64,000 nt of DNA from Conchocele bisecta (lineage: Eukaryota; Mollusca; Bivalvia; Lucinida; Thyasiridae). A model generated the notes under the pieces. The model was not told the origin of the DNA. It saw nothing but the letters and a program-made list of their open reading frames with translations, and did no database searches. Shown here piece by piece: positions 1 to 13,310 of this stretch (position 1 is its first letter; each line of letters opens with the position of its first letter). The position numbers and the translations under genes are program-made. The stretch spans positions 83,711,488 through 83,775,487 of the forward strand of contig CM055271.1 in the NCBI GenBank assembly GCA_029237695.1, written 5' to 3'.

Positions 1-165
1 TGAACTAGCGAATCGTCAGGTGGAAGTGTATACAGCCAAGATGTTTTCTATGCATGCATTTAGATTACAATATAATGCAAAATTCATGGCCGACTTTGTT
101 GTGAAACCGGGAAAATGTTTGACCCTTGGAACAACAGCCACCTGTCAACAACGGCCACTTTCAAA
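1..165 (+). mobile_element. 3' fragment of Tigger-like element
   Basis: Nearly matches 11229-11393, the 3' part of the element at 9906-11425, including the text about ccttggaacaac and ccacctgtcaacaacgg. It is cut off at both sides: by the window start and by divergence near 165. Confidence 0.75.
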
Positions 166-266
166 AAAATTCCCAGCATGTATATACTATAGAGGTAATT
201 GAGATAGTCAAGAACTGATTTTTGTGCTTTGCATAATCAAATATTTTAACGAGATCTACTTAACCC

Positions 267-447
267 TTAAAGGTACATGCATGCCCATGCACTTGGTAGG
301 CACAAAATGTTCTTTATAGGAATAAAATAAGTGTATTATTGTGTCACTATTTCACAAGTTCTAAAATCTGTATCGCAGGCGCTTGTAGTTTTTAGAACTG
401 GTGGATTAGTTACACAATTATACACTACAGAGTGTGTGTACCTTTAA
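267..447 (+). mobile_element. TTAA-flanked MITE, short copy
   Basis: 181 bp beginning TTAAaggtaca and ending tgtaccttTTAA-like, i.e. inverted termini with a TTAA duplication, as used by piggyBac- and Kolobok-type transposases. A much longer relative with the same ends sits at 22977-25581. Confidence 0.75.
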
Positions 448-479
448 TACAATGCTGAATTAAATTTTGTCTTTGTGGG

Positions 480-725
480 TGGCAGGTGGGAGCATGCGAT
501 GGGTAATTCAACGATCGGGATTCAGCCTTACCGGAATCCCGACCGGAGAACTGCTTTGACCCTAAAGGTACGTCTTTGGCTTTCTTGTATTTGAGAGTTG
601 AATCTGGTTATACCCTTATAAGAGTAATCCTACTGGTGACTTGGTGTGGTACGTATGGACCCGACACCAGGTCAGGTTATTCTAATTTCAAGGTTGAAAT
701 ATATTTATCTCGATGTAAATATTCA
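480..725 (+). mobile_element. SINE-A copy, 3' truncated
   Basis: Shares gggagcatgcgatgggtaa, cggaatcccgacc, tcttggctttcttgtat-like text and aggttattctaatttca with copies at 8640, 19530 and 60595. It stops at ...gtaaatattc, before the tail region. Inserted in MITE-X. Confidence 0.7.
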
Positions 726-940
726 GTGAAGTGCTGCCAAACCAAAGTTTTTGATGAGAAAAATGGAAAAAATATTCAGCAGACGACACAAATTAATTCA
801 GCATTGTAAGGGTTAAATACCAATCAACAAACAAACTACTGTATATTTATTTTCCATTTTTATTCCCATCTGTATATGAACTTGTCTATCGCTGGGAGGT
901 TAACATTTTTGTAAGTATATATAGTATATACACGGTGTCA

Positions 941-1040
941 GTGCCGTCAAATATAAAATATATTTGGTTGAGCCTTAGACAGCTTTATTGGAGAGAGCGT
1001 TGTCGGGACAAAACCGAATATATTTTATATTTGACGGCAC
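941..1040. repeat. hairpin, 28-bp arms
   Basis: The left arm 941-968 (gtgccgtcaaatataaaata...) is the inverse of 1013-1040. Near-perfect, with a 44-base loop; likely a small MITE. Confidence 0.75.
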
Positions 1041-1190
1041 TATCCATGTATTTAGTTTAAACCACATCTTAAACATAACCGTTACAAATCTAGTTACATC
1101 ATTCATTAGAAAATGGCGACGTCAACTGGAGGTCGAATCAGTTTTATGTCTGATTAAATTTCTACATTTAAGTTGCCATAATAATTAAAA

Positions 1191-1620
1191 CTAGACATTA
1201 TGTTTGTAAATCATTGATATGCCCCCGTGGCATACTTGACTGTAAAAAAGTGTTTCAGCGACCTTGTGACGGTAAAGAAAATGGTCAAGGTCAAGTTAAT
1301 GGTGGCATGAGTGTGTGACAAATGTTCAGGTGATTCAAGTGTCCAAGTATTGAAGCAATCCTTCGCGTAATAGTGAAGATATTACATGCTGGAGAAAGTC
1401 TTAGAACTGTTTAACGTAACAGAATGAAGTGTTTGAGCGACATTTCGAAGGTGACAAATGTCCTGGTCGTGTCAATGGTGGCACGAGTGTGTGACAAATA
1501 AATGTTCAGGTGATTCAAGTGTCCATCGCGTAATATTGAAGATATTACATGTTGGAGAAACATTTTAACGTAAATGTTCACGAACGAACGGACATACGTA
1601 CGGAACCTCAAGAGCAACAC
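1191..1620 (-). mobile_element. pearl/HINE-like element, minus strand
   Basis: Read on the minus strand it ends with a hairpin (1217-1234, tatgcccccgtggcata) and CTAG followed by TTTT at 1194-1187. Two ~190-bp units follow (gtgtgtgacaaa...ttcaggtgattcaagtgtcc), then ACGG-type microsatellite near 1590. Another fragment lies at 61385-61440. Confidence 0.55.
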
Positions 1621-2088
1621 AATATGCCCTTCTTGCTATCGCACAGTGTCATTATCATGATGTGCATGTTTTCGTTGTTTGTTACTTCGCGTATACTGTC
1701 AAACATAAACAAAATGCAACCGATTCAACAGCAATTTACATTTTTAAATCGGCCGTCATTTTCAAATTGCGACTTCGGGGCAAAGGTAAAAAAAAAGAGG
1801 CAAAAATGGAACTTCTTGTATATTAGGCACCGGTATATAAGTTATCGGGTATAAACAGCAGTTAATTCAACCCCCTTTGTTTGGCTACATGGAACAATGG
1901 TTGCGGTATAAATTGTGACTATCATTTAAGCAGTCTCCAGATGAGTGCATGGTCGCAGCATATATACTTTCAACTTTCATTGAGAAATAAGAAAAATCAG
2001 CAAGAAATTTAAAAAAAACAATTCATACACGCAAATGTGTATTCCGAATGTAACAGTAATCCAGTTTAGAGTTTTGACTATATTTCAG
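1621..2088. other. intron sequence, nothing recognised
   Basis: AT-rich intron upstream of exon 1. No coding signal, clear repeat match or RNA gene is seen. Confidence 0.5.
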
Positions 2089-2189
2089 GGAATGGTGTAT
2101 GTGGGACGGCTAGACGGAAGCTTCTCTGTGACTCTGATCAAGGCTGGATTGGAGAAACCGAGAGGCATGGCGCTTGATCCGGCGGCCGG
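2089..2189 (+). CDS. LRP-like exon 1 of window: propeller blade
   Basis: The acceptor is tatttcag and the donor gtgagt. It reads [11 protein letters not shown], then a segment ending [12 protein letters not shown]. This is the LDLR-family blade pattern: a strand, then L-x-x-P-x-G-x-x-L-D-P before the next YWTD. The exon is 101 nt, starts in phase 0 and leaves two bases (gg), which the first base of the next exon completes to Gly. It must be preceded by an exon outside the window, since the blade is incomplete at its N side and nothing propeller-like is seen in 1-2088. Confidence 0.88.
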
Positions 2190-5100
2190 GTGAGTCATGT
2201 GAATAATCTTAACATTAATCCTTTATATGCTGAGGATACACTAGGATACAATATTTCCTTCATTTCTATGCAGATGTATTCTGTCCCTACTCATTTGAAC
2301 CGTCTCGGAGGATTTTTTCATTGAATATTTTTACTCCTGATATTTTGTTCAATTGGGTATCTTCAATTATCAATTGGGTACCTTACAATCGTTACCCCAT
2401 TGTGTAAAATTGAATAGGGTATTTTCCAATTCTGGTATCAAAATGTGCAATAAACGTGGCTACACAATACATTGAATACTTACGTGTAACCATGTGCGAC
2501 ATCTTTTAAGTGTTAGTTAAAAATAATTAGAAATTATGTTTAATTGGGGCTTTTGCTGCGACTTTTTTCTTCCACATTTTGTCTAAGACATACTTACCGC
2601 GGTCTGTCAAATCTTAAACAATAACATCCGAAGTATATCTGAATGAAAAAAAGTTAGTCTATTTGCACGAACTGGGACGTTTGGCATCACAAACGTTTCG
2701 GACCAGGGTCGAGTTGGCCATATCCTTATTATTTTTTTTCGGTCACATCTCAAAACAATTACTTACGCGTCGTCACCTGCGAATATTGTGCGTATTAAAT
2801 GACGAATTACCAAACAAATCGCCATTATCAATCGACCAGTATTTGCAGAGTTATGGTCCTTGACTTAATAAAAGAGCGATTTTTAACTTGTGTCTCATAT
2901 AACTGAATCAAAGTACTGAAAGTACTGAAATATGTCTCCACAAAAACTGATCACTTGCCGAACTAGAATGAAAGCTGTCATGAAACATTATAGGAATGTT
3001 TATCAACATATCACTGTCTTTTTTGTCTCGCCCGCGAAGCGGAAAGCGAGACATAGGTTTTGCTTTTCCGGAGTCGGCGGCGTCGTCGGCGTCGTCGGCG
3101 TCGTCGTCGGCGGCGTCGGCGGCGGCGTCGTCGGCGTCGGCGTCATCATTCAATGTTAAGTTTTCGTGTTACGGTCATTACTTAACAACTTCCTACATTA
3201 CGTCATCAAACTTATACATACCTTTACTATAATATGTAGATGAATATATAGGACTATTAAAAAAAAATCCGGGCTCCAGGGTCAAGGTCTATTTCTCTAT
3301 TTCTTTCTATGCTACAAACTGAACATTAATGCATGAAGACCCGTTTTCTCGTGCGCTTCTGTACTTACCTGTTGAGAGAACAATAGCCTTCTCCAGTTGA
3401 ACACTTCTGCATGTGCAAGCATGTGCAAATTTCCAGCTTGACCACTAAATGTCCAGCTAAATTATTACAGGTAATTTATACAGGTAAATTATTATACCTG
3501 GGTATTACATTTCCGTAAACTGTGTTGACAATATTGTGGAAATATGTGGACCTGTGCAGATATGATATGTAGATAAATATAGGACTATTATAACAATTTT
3601 GGGCTCCAGTAGCGAGCATTATTTTTTTGTTAATTTTTAAACTTTTTTTTTTTAAACTTTTTTTCCATTTTTAGCCAGGTTTTTTTGGACAAAAAAATCA
3701 TTTTAAGCTTTTTTTTTTTTTTAACTTTTTTTCCATTTTTAGCCAGGTTTTTTTGGAGAAAAAAATCATTTTAAACTTTTTTTTTTTTTAACTTTTTTTT
3801 CCATTTTTAGCCAGGTTTTTTTGGGGGAAAAAATCCACGCTATTGAATTGGCGAAAGCCAGGCGGGCGGGCGGCGTCCACAATCAATGTTAAGTTTTCGT
3901 GTTTCAGTCCATTTCTTTGGTACTGTACCACCTAGGACCACCAAACTTTCACAGCTTCATAACCAAGGGGTGCCCACCACATACAACTATCCAACATGTG
4001 ACCATTTTTTTTACCTTCACCTATTATTTCTACGTAATTGACTTAGCCATTTTTAACGTACGTCTGGTTAAAGTTTTTTGGTTAAAGTTTTTCGTTATAC
4101 TATATCTCTGCAACTGCTTCGCCCATTACCTTGAAACTTTACATGGGTATTTATCATCATCCATATTTTCATTCTACCCCCCAACTGTGCGGCCCCTGTG
4201 CCCAATGTCAATGTCAAATTACTTTGATTTTTTTGTGTACTATATCTCTGCAACTGCTTCACCCATTACCTTGATACTTCACATGGGTGTTTATCATCAT
4301 TGTCGCGCCCGCTTGCGGAAAGCGCGATAGTCGGCATTTTGGCATACGTCCGTCCGTCCATGTGTCCGGTTAAAGTTTTTCCATCTACTATATCTCTTTT
4401 TAGCTCACCTGAGCGAAGCTCATGTGAGCTATTGTTACCGCAATGTGTCCGTCGTCGTCCGTCGTCGTCCGTGAACATTTTCAAACGTCTTCTCCTCGGT
4501 AACCATTGGGCCTATGGTCACCAAACTTCATGGTCATGGTCCTTAGGTAGGGGGATTACAAAATTGTTAAAATGACGTCATTACGTAATCCAAGATGGCC
4601 GCTGTCTAAAAATAGCACAAATTTTTAAAAAATCTTCTTCTCAAGAACCGCCAACCGGATTTCGACAAAACTTGGTAGGAATGATCGATGTACATTGCTC
4701 TTTCAAAGTTGTTAAAATGGTGACCCTGGGGTTAAAAATGGGCGTGGCCCGTGGGGTCAAATTGGGGTCAAATTTTATTTTTGACTGAATATGGTCATTT
4801 CATATATCAAATTGAAGGTATCAATGAGGCGATCACTCTGGTGCATTTTTTTGTCGAAATCGGATTGTTATGTAATCCATGAAGATGGCCGCCGAAAGGT
4901 CGAAAGGTCATTCTTTTATTAGAGATTTCAAAATTCTTCTTCACATGAACCGCTTGGCCCATGGTAGCCAAACTTAAAAGTTATGGTCCATGGGTGAAGC
5001 CTTTTCAGATTTGTTAAAATAGAGGTCATCGCTAATCCAAGATGGCCGCCGTCTAAAAATAGCATAAATTCTTAAAAAATCTTCTCCTGAACCGCTTTCC

Positions 5101-8100
5101 AGATTTCGACGAAACTTGGTAGGAATGATCGATGTCCATTGCTCTTTCAAAGTTGTTAAAATGGTGACCCCGGGGTCAAAAATGGGCGTGGCCCGTGGGG
5201 TCAAATTTTATTTTTGACCGAATATGGTCATGCTATATATCAAATCAAAGGTATCAATGAGGCGATCACTCTGGTACATTTTTTGTACAAATCGGATTGT
5301 TATGTCATCCAAGATGGCCGCCGAAATGTCAAAAGGTCGTTCTTTTATTAGAGATTTCAAAATTCTTCTTCACATGAACCGCTTGGCACATGGTAGCCAA
5401 ACTTAAAAGTTATGGTCCATGGGTGAAGTCTTTTCAGATTTGTTAAAATGGAGGTCATCGCTAATCCAAGATGGCCGCCGTCTAAAAATAGCATAAATTC
5501 TTAAATCTTCTTCTCATGAACCGCTAGCCGGATTTCGACGAAACTTGGTAGGAATGATTGATGTACAATGCTCTTTCAAAGTTGTTAAAATGGTGACCCC
5601 GGGGTCAAAAATGGGCGTGGCCCGTAGGGTCAAATTGGGGTCAAATTTTATTTTTGACTGAATAGGTCAGGTCATATCAAATTGAAGGTATCAATGAGGC
5701 GATCACTCTGGTGCAATATTTGTCGGAATCGGATGATTATGTCATCCATGATGGCCACCAAAAGGTCCATTTATTCAAGATTTTTAATGTCTTTTTCTCA
5801 GGAACCACATGGCCGATGCTGGGTGAAGCATTTTCAGATTTTGTAAAATGAGTCATCGCTTAATCCAAGATGACCGCCATCTAAAAATAGCACAATTTTT
5901 TTAAAACACATGAACTCAATGTCACATTCTCCTCTGGTGTTCATGGAGTCAGGTGAGCGAATTAGGGCCATCATGGCCCTCTTGTTTTCAAATTCTTTTT
6001 CCATTTTTGTCTAGTAGCATAAGGTCGTAAGTGCTATATACCGACTATTATCATATACTAAAACAATTATTGACTAGTGAGCCATAGAATATAATCTGAT
6101 ATTCTATGGCTCACTAGTCAATAATTGTATAATATGTTCGGGCCAGTGAAAATTGCTTTCTGGCCCAGGCTCGAGGTCAAGGCGGCGGGACAAGGCGAGA
6201 CATTTGATTCCGCGGAATTCTTGTTTGTAGGTATATGTACATTGCTGACTGGGGAACGACGCCAAGCATCATTAAATGTCACATGGACGGCACAGACTGC
6301 GTCCGCTTCCTGCGTCTAGAAGGCGTCCCCAACTTGTTTGTCGTCATTGACCACCAGTCCCCCACTGACAGGAAGTTGCTATACTGGACCAACTCTCAAC
6401 AGGAAACCATCGGCATTGTGGATCTCGATGACGAGAAACGGGATATTACCGAGGTTCTCTTGAAAACGGTCAAGTATGTGTGACAAATTTACAACAAAAG
6501 TTGTGTAATAATCCGTTAACTTTAGACATCATTTACAGAAAATATCACAAAAGATTTACAGGAAAAAATGATTCAATTCCGTTGAAAACTAAGTGTGTGT
6601 GTGACATTTGAGACGAGACGTGCACTTTTATATCTTAAGATAATTATGCAATAACTCCAGCTCAAAAATATTTACACAATTCCCTAACATTTGATTGGCC
6701 CGTAGCAAGTCTGTCCAAAATTTATATCCCAGTAAACTCCCACGCCGAACTACTTTCCATAACCGTGAGGCGCAGTTAAAATAATTCTTAAGAAAATGGA
6801 AAATAAACACATTTTCTTGATGAATTTATTTCAAATGCTGGAATTATAAGGAATGAATGGCCTTTTTGTGGAATTTATCGGGGATATAAACTTGGAAAAG
6901 TGGCGGGAATACTGGACGAGGCCTTCCGGCCTTCGTCCAGTATTCCCGCGACTTTTCCAAGTTTATAACCCAATAAATTCCACAAACAGGCCATTCATTC
7001 CTATAATGTCTTTTACAAATTATTTACATAATTTAAATATATTTGAACATAGTCTCAGTTCTGTCAGTTGGAGTCGCCAAGTCGGCCATCTTTGTGAGTT
7101 CCAGCCATCAGCAAGTTTCACCTTGTGGCGTTTGATACAGTACTTAAAATTCAAAGTAGATGAAAATACACATAGGCCATATTTACTCTCCCCATATACA
7201 AAGGTTCACTGCAACGTCGAGTATAGTGTAATTGTGTCTAATAATAGAGTGCAATAGTGGGTGTATATGGTATGTGTTGTGTGGTCAGTCGGGTAAAGGT
7301 GACACATTGTGCCATGTGTATGAAGCTATTTCCATTTGACGAATCGTGTTGCTAAACAATATGCACACAACTGTCGAGAAAACTAACGTATTTTGGTGTA
7401 ATATAATTGATAGGAATCGGTTGTATACCATATTAACCTAAATATTTGGAATAAATTTGCTTTTGGAAACCCCTATTAAATAGGGGTTTCCCAAACCAAT
7501 TATATCCAAATACATTGTTATTCTGATTATAGACCATTACTGCCATACTAACCCTAAATATTGGCACGCTGACTGTTTTGGGGAAACCATATATTTTTAT
7601 GTTTCTCCCAAATAAATGGTGTCCGAATATTTAGGCGTGTTACGGTATACCACAAAGTGCCTGAGGCTCACTGTATCACCACCAGGAGCCCACATCCATT
7701 CTCGCTGGCTGTGACAGCTCAGAAAGGTATGAATTCCTTCACATTTCTAGCCTCGCCCGATAAATAGATGAATACCAGGCTTGTGTCTTTTGATATCAAG
7801 TTTATCAGACGAGGCTAGGAAACGCGTAGGAATTGCGAGGCATGCTGAGGAATTCCTACCGTTTCCGAGCCTTGCCTGATAAAACTTGATATCAAAAGAC
7901 ACAAGCCTGGTATTCTTTATCAGGTAACGTTTTATGCTCTAAAATGACCACAGATGACGTCGTTATCTATGGACAGGACACAGACTTATTTACGTTGCGT
8001 CCTTACACTGACGTCATTCAGTAACGTCACGTGATGTCATCCGACCAATCAAACGTTAGTTTTCACTTCGTTGTAACCCGTATGTTTGTATCAGGTCAAT

Positions 8101-11100
8101 GCCTGATACAACAACTATGTTATCTGTCGGAACGTATTCAGTCAATACAGGGCAGGTTATCTCACAAAACCTTGTATGAAGACACTAGCTAGCCTGGTAT
8201 TCACTGTTGTGCCACCAGGAATCCACATCCATTCTCGCTGGCTGTAACAGCGGGCCATATCTACTACTCGGACTTGAACACGCACCACGTGCACCATCTG
8301 ACGCACACCAACCAGACGCTCGTCCACGACCTGGCTCTCCATCACGGCAGTCTATACGGGCTCACTCTAGCCGGTACCGGCCTCTACCTCCAAGGTATCG
8401 TACGGTGTTCCGTTAACTCTTAAACTGCTGAATTAAATTTTGTCGTCTGTTTATGTTTTATTTTCGGTTTTTCTCCTCAAAAACATGGTGGAAATGATTC
8501 TAAATTGCTGTCAAACCATGTTTTTATTGAGAAACAAGACAAAATATAAAGCAACAGAACAGAACAATTTTTGTGCTCCGCAGGCTAAGGGTTAAGGCTT
8601 TGTAATATGGCTATCAGATATTACGATGCAACAAGTGGGAGGTAGGTGGGAGCATGCGATGGTTAATTTAACGATCGGGGTTCATCCTTGCTGGAATCCC
8701 GACTGGAGACCTGGTTTGGCCCTCACATACGTCTTTGGCATTTTGTATGTGACAGTTGAATCTGGTTATACCCCTTATGTGAGTATTACGATATTCGTAA
8801 TCCTATTTTAGGGAAAGGCGGCCAAGTGACTTTGGTGTGGTATGGACCTGGCACCAGGTCAGGTTATTCTAATTTCAGGGCTGAATTTATTTGTTCTTGA
8901 TGTAAATATTCCGTTCTGATTTTGGGATTTTCCGCCCAATGCAGCAGGTTAAAATGGAATCGAACCCGTTTGCCCGGCCTTACATGACCTTAGCTGTTGA
9001 TAGGCCGTTAAACACTAATAAACAAACAAACAAACAAACAAACAAACAAACAAACAAACGATGCAACAATGGTGATAACACAAATCGATGATGACGATAC
9101 TGCAATAGCACAATAATGATAATCGTGCTATCGTCATCGTATTGTCATGATATATTGTAGTATCGTCTCGTAGTATCGTATTATCGTCATCGTGTTACAC
9201 CTTCCGGATGGACTCGCAGTGTGGAAATAATTCCAGATTTTCATCCCCGGCCATGAAAATTATATGGTTTTCTACAGAAATTTTAGTGCAACCATAAAAT
9301 GTCCTTTGTCGTCTTTGATGCGCTATATATCATCAAAATCCGTCGTTCGGACTCGTTTCTAATGAAATTCCAAGACCTATTCATGATATTTACAGGGAGA
9401 AATAAAATAAAAAATAAAAAATAAATTGTTTGTCTTCTGCTTTTGGAACTATACATCACCCACAAGATTCCCGGTATACAAAGTTAATATTGAATCGACC
9501 ATTCGGGGATGGGCTGTCGCTCGGAGACTTACGGTTGTTGAGTTTATCAAACCTACCCTAGGCCAGGAAAAATACTTTCATAGTATTTCCATCCCACTGG
9601 TTTGTCGGATGAGACTTTAAAATTTCATTTTTTAATCGCCTATTCATTTTGGTATAAACATATTTTATTAAATAATAATTTACATCACTTTTCGGTATGC
9701 AGGCAGTGTAAAGAGGATTGGAACGAAAGATTGCTGTCTTACAGAGTTCCTCTCCAATTCATTTTCACAGGGGCGTCGGAACAGGTCGGGCAGGTCCGGC
9801 CACTGCCAGATTAATAATTTTGACATAATTATTTGTAATTCATATAAAAAAAAGGAATGTAAATATTTTTTTATGCAATTTTGCTCATTTCTCCTCAATA
9901 ATGTACAGTCAAACCTGGGAATAGCGACCACCTGTCCACAACGGCCAGTTAAAAATCCCTCCGTCCAATTTTGTTCTTTATAAGACCTTGGAATAACGAC
10001 CACCCCCGAACTGCGACCAGCGACCAGCTATTTTCATTCCCACGCGACATTTTTGTATGTGAACAGCGGCCATGTCAAGTTTTTGTCGCAAAAAAAAAAA
10101 TAGCACCACAATCGCTATTTTCCTTTCATCACAATCTGGCCGCTATCATTTGAATTGTAACCGGTCGTATCCAATTAATCATCGATTACATTCACATACA
10201 TTGGCACAACGCTCTTTTGAAAACATTTACCTTTCCCGATATGGTCGGTGTCATTTTTGCGACATTAAACATTTTCCATGAAAAATATTGCATAACTCCA
10301 TTAACGGTAATTCCCGATATGTATTCCGTGTCGTGTATTCCAATAGGCATATAGGCATAATGCAATTCCGCGTAAGTCGTAAAACTCCATCATTCATTAG
10401 CTGGCAAACTGTGTTAACACGATTCTGATTCGTCTACAGTGACAAGACTAAGACTTCAAACACACCGCGCTTGTCAAGTGTAAATTTCACACCGTGGGGC
10501 AAAAGGCCATATCAAAGATCAATACACGCGGTTGCTGACGTCAGTCACGTAGTCAACACTAGACTGGTACCCTGTCAGATGCGCAGCCTTGCGAAACAAT
10601 ACTACCGGGAACCATACGGTCAGTGACAGGACAAACTTGTTTATATGAATTGGGTCTCGATCTCCGACAAATCCCAGCTTATTGCATTAGCGGCCAGACC
10701 AGGCAGTGGATTCGCGTAGTCTGCCCATGGTTTACAATGCTCGCCAATCTCTAATTAAAAACATCAGTAATTACGTCAGCGGACATTGCCAATTCGTCAT
10801 AGGCTGCTGAAATATTCGGGCTTGGATCAGGATACATTGGACAGAAAGCAAATAAGCCTGGTGTTCTCTGCCGATTTGGACACCTATCTCGCGTGGGTTA
10901 ATCGACTTAACACATTCAATGAAGTAACAAAAAAAAGGCCGCGCCACATATCGTATATGACCGTTATTACTTTCAACTGATGGTGTGAAATTAAGAGAAA
11001 ACAAAATACTAATGGTCATGCTAATGAAACCACTTACATGTAATTACGACAAGCTATTAAATGTTGCACCAAAGCAAGCCGTGGGATATACTTATCATGA

Positions 11101-13270
11101 AGATAATTACTCCCCTTTGTATATTCAGAACAATAACAACAAGATGACATAACAAATATTTTTGACTATTTTTGCCATTTACATGTAATATTTAATTGAT
11201 AAAAAGCAGATACACTCCACGATCGTGCAATAGCGAATCGTCAGGTGGAAGTGTATACAGCCAAGACGTTTTATATGCATGCATATAGATTACAATAGAA
11301 TGCTAAATACATAGCCGACTTTGTTGTGAAACTGGGAAAATGTTTGACCCTTGGAACAACGACCACCTGTCAACAACGGCCACTTTGGCCACTTCCCTTA
11401 GCCGGTCGTTTTTCAGTTTCGACTGTATGTTGTTACCACTCAGTTGAACCGTCTCGGCGAGACGGTTCAACTGAGTGGTAGCAACATACACTTTGGGTGG
11501 GTAGCGGGGGCACCCAGTAGATTCGCCGGAGCAGTCTTATGATGATTCCGGTGCCCCTGTTTCAGACATACAGAACGCCTGCTCCATCAACAATGGGGGT
11601 TGCTCGCACATGTGTCTGATCAAGCCCGGGGGTGAACGCACGTGTAAATGTCTCGAGGACTGGACCATGGATGCTGACCAGCAAACCTGCCACAGTACGT
11701 ACGGAAATGTGGCAGTCACTGGAGAAAAAGGGCTTGTAGGATTTGCGACAAGCATAGCTCATGTTTAAATAGCACACTCGTTTAGCTCAATAAAGATCGA
11801 TACTGCTTGTTCGAAGCATGACAGGTGTTTCACTGATGGAATGGTGAACAGTGCAGATCCTGACCCTGATCGCACTGCGCAGATCTGGATCTACACTGGT
11901 CGCAAAACTGATAAGATCCATTTCTCCAGTAACAGCTGCAAATTTCAGTTTGATTCGGCTTTCGTTGGTACTGTACTGTATTGCAATGTAACCAACAACA
12001 ACGTGTATGATCACGTGGTTACAACAACAACAACAACAATGGCTATATCCCTGGTGTGGCCCATGGATACGTATTTGGCTTTCGTTGGTACTGTACTGTA
12101 TTGCAATGTAGCCAACAACAAGGTGCATGATCACGTGGTTACTACAACAACAACAATGGCTATATCCCTGGTGTGCCCCATGCATACGTATTTGGCTTTC
12201 GTTGGTACTGTACTGTATTGCAATGTAGCCGACAACAAGGTGCATGATCACGTGGTTACAACAACAACAACAACAATGGCTTTTTTTCCTGGTGTGGCCC
12301 ATGCATACGTATTTGGCTTTCGTTGGTACTGTACTGTATTGCAATGTAACCAACAACAAGGTGTATGATCACGTGGTTACAACAACAACAACAACAATGG
12401 CTATATCCCTGGTGTGCCCCATGCATACGTATTTGGCTTTCGTTGGTACTGTACTGTATTGCAATGTAGCCGACAACAAGGTGCATGATCACGTGGTTAC
12501 AACAACAACAACAACAATGGCTTTTTTTCCTGGTTGTGGCCCATGCATACGTATTTGGCTTTCGTTGGTACTGTACTGTATTGCAATGTAACCAACAACA
12601 AGGTGTATGATCACGTGGTTACAACAACAACAACAATGGCTATATCCCTGGTGTGCCCCATGCATACGTATTTGGCTTTCGTTGGTACTGTACTGTATTG
12701 CAATGTAACCAACAACAAGGTGCATGATCACGTGGTTACTACAACAACAACAAAACAATGGCTATATCCCTGGTGATGGTACCGTGTGGTCTTGGCATAC
12801 GTATTTGGCTTTCGTTGGTCTGGTTACTGTACTGTATTGCAATGTAACCAACAACAAGGTGCATGATCACGTGGTTACAACAACAACAACAATGGCTATA
12901 TCCCTGGTGTGCCCCATGCATACGTATTTGGCTTTCGTTGGTACTGTACTGTATTGCAATGTAACCAACAACAAGGTGCATGATCACGTGGTTACAACAA
13001 CAACAACAACAACAACAATGGCTATGTCCCTGGTGTGGCCTATGCCTACGTATTTGTCTTTCTGTTTCCCTGAGGGTTGAATATGGTTATACCCATATAC
13101 CCAAAAGTAGTAGGATCAGTACAAATACTGTTATTTTTAGGGATTGGGGAAAGGTGATGTTAGGTGTGGTGAGGACATGGCACCAGATCAGGTTATTCTG
13201 ATTTCCGGACTGAATATATTATTGTATCCCCCAGACTACCGTCGGGGGATACTATGGATTTGACAGCGCG

Positions 13271-13310
<40 letters not shown>

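Larger units (their letters stand above)
262..816 (+). mobile_element. MITE-X copy split by two insertions
   Basis: Left end aaccctta and ...atgctgaattaaattttgtc (448-476); right end cagcagacgac...ttcagcattgtaagggtt (776-816). The element is a palindromic MITE seen at least seven times in the window. This copy is split by the TTAA element (267-447) and by a SINE (about 480-725). Confidence 0.7.
3026..6223 (+). mobile_element. HINE family A, compound element
   Basis: The 5' end is a palindrome (tctcgcccgcgaag...agcgaga, 3026-3051), then a GTCGGC-type microsatellite (3072-3145) and a core unit with ggtcaaggtc. The 3' end is attccgcggaattCTTG (6207-6223). Between lie truncated pieces of other families: T-rich units at 3600-3830, family K-like sequence at 3838-4230, family D 5' end at 4302-4397, then a complete AGCTC-type element. 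The ends match the compact 584-bp copy at 59058-59641, so this is one element swollen by nested insertions, or a chimera of several. Confidence 0.65.

Noticed and set aside
3899..4330. 143-codon open frame
   Set aside because: Lies wholly in HINE core units; copies of the same units at 62880-63560 are not open in that frame.
4402..5984. Classical Helitron assignment for the AGCTC element
   Set aside because: Canonical Helitrons end CTRR after a hairpin with 5' TC; the CTTG end, T|T site and 5' palindrome fit the Helentron/HINE branch better, and no Rep-helicase is present.
6125..6230. Open frame upstream of exon 2
   Set aside because: It is the 3' end of HINE family A, repeated at 14912 and 59060, and out of frame with the blade.
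11787..13080. Long overlapping open frames on both strands (up to 190 codons) rich in Thr or Cys
   Set aside because: They arise from the 120-bp tandem unit with (CAA)n; the protein repeats simply mirror the DNA and shift frame where unit length changes.
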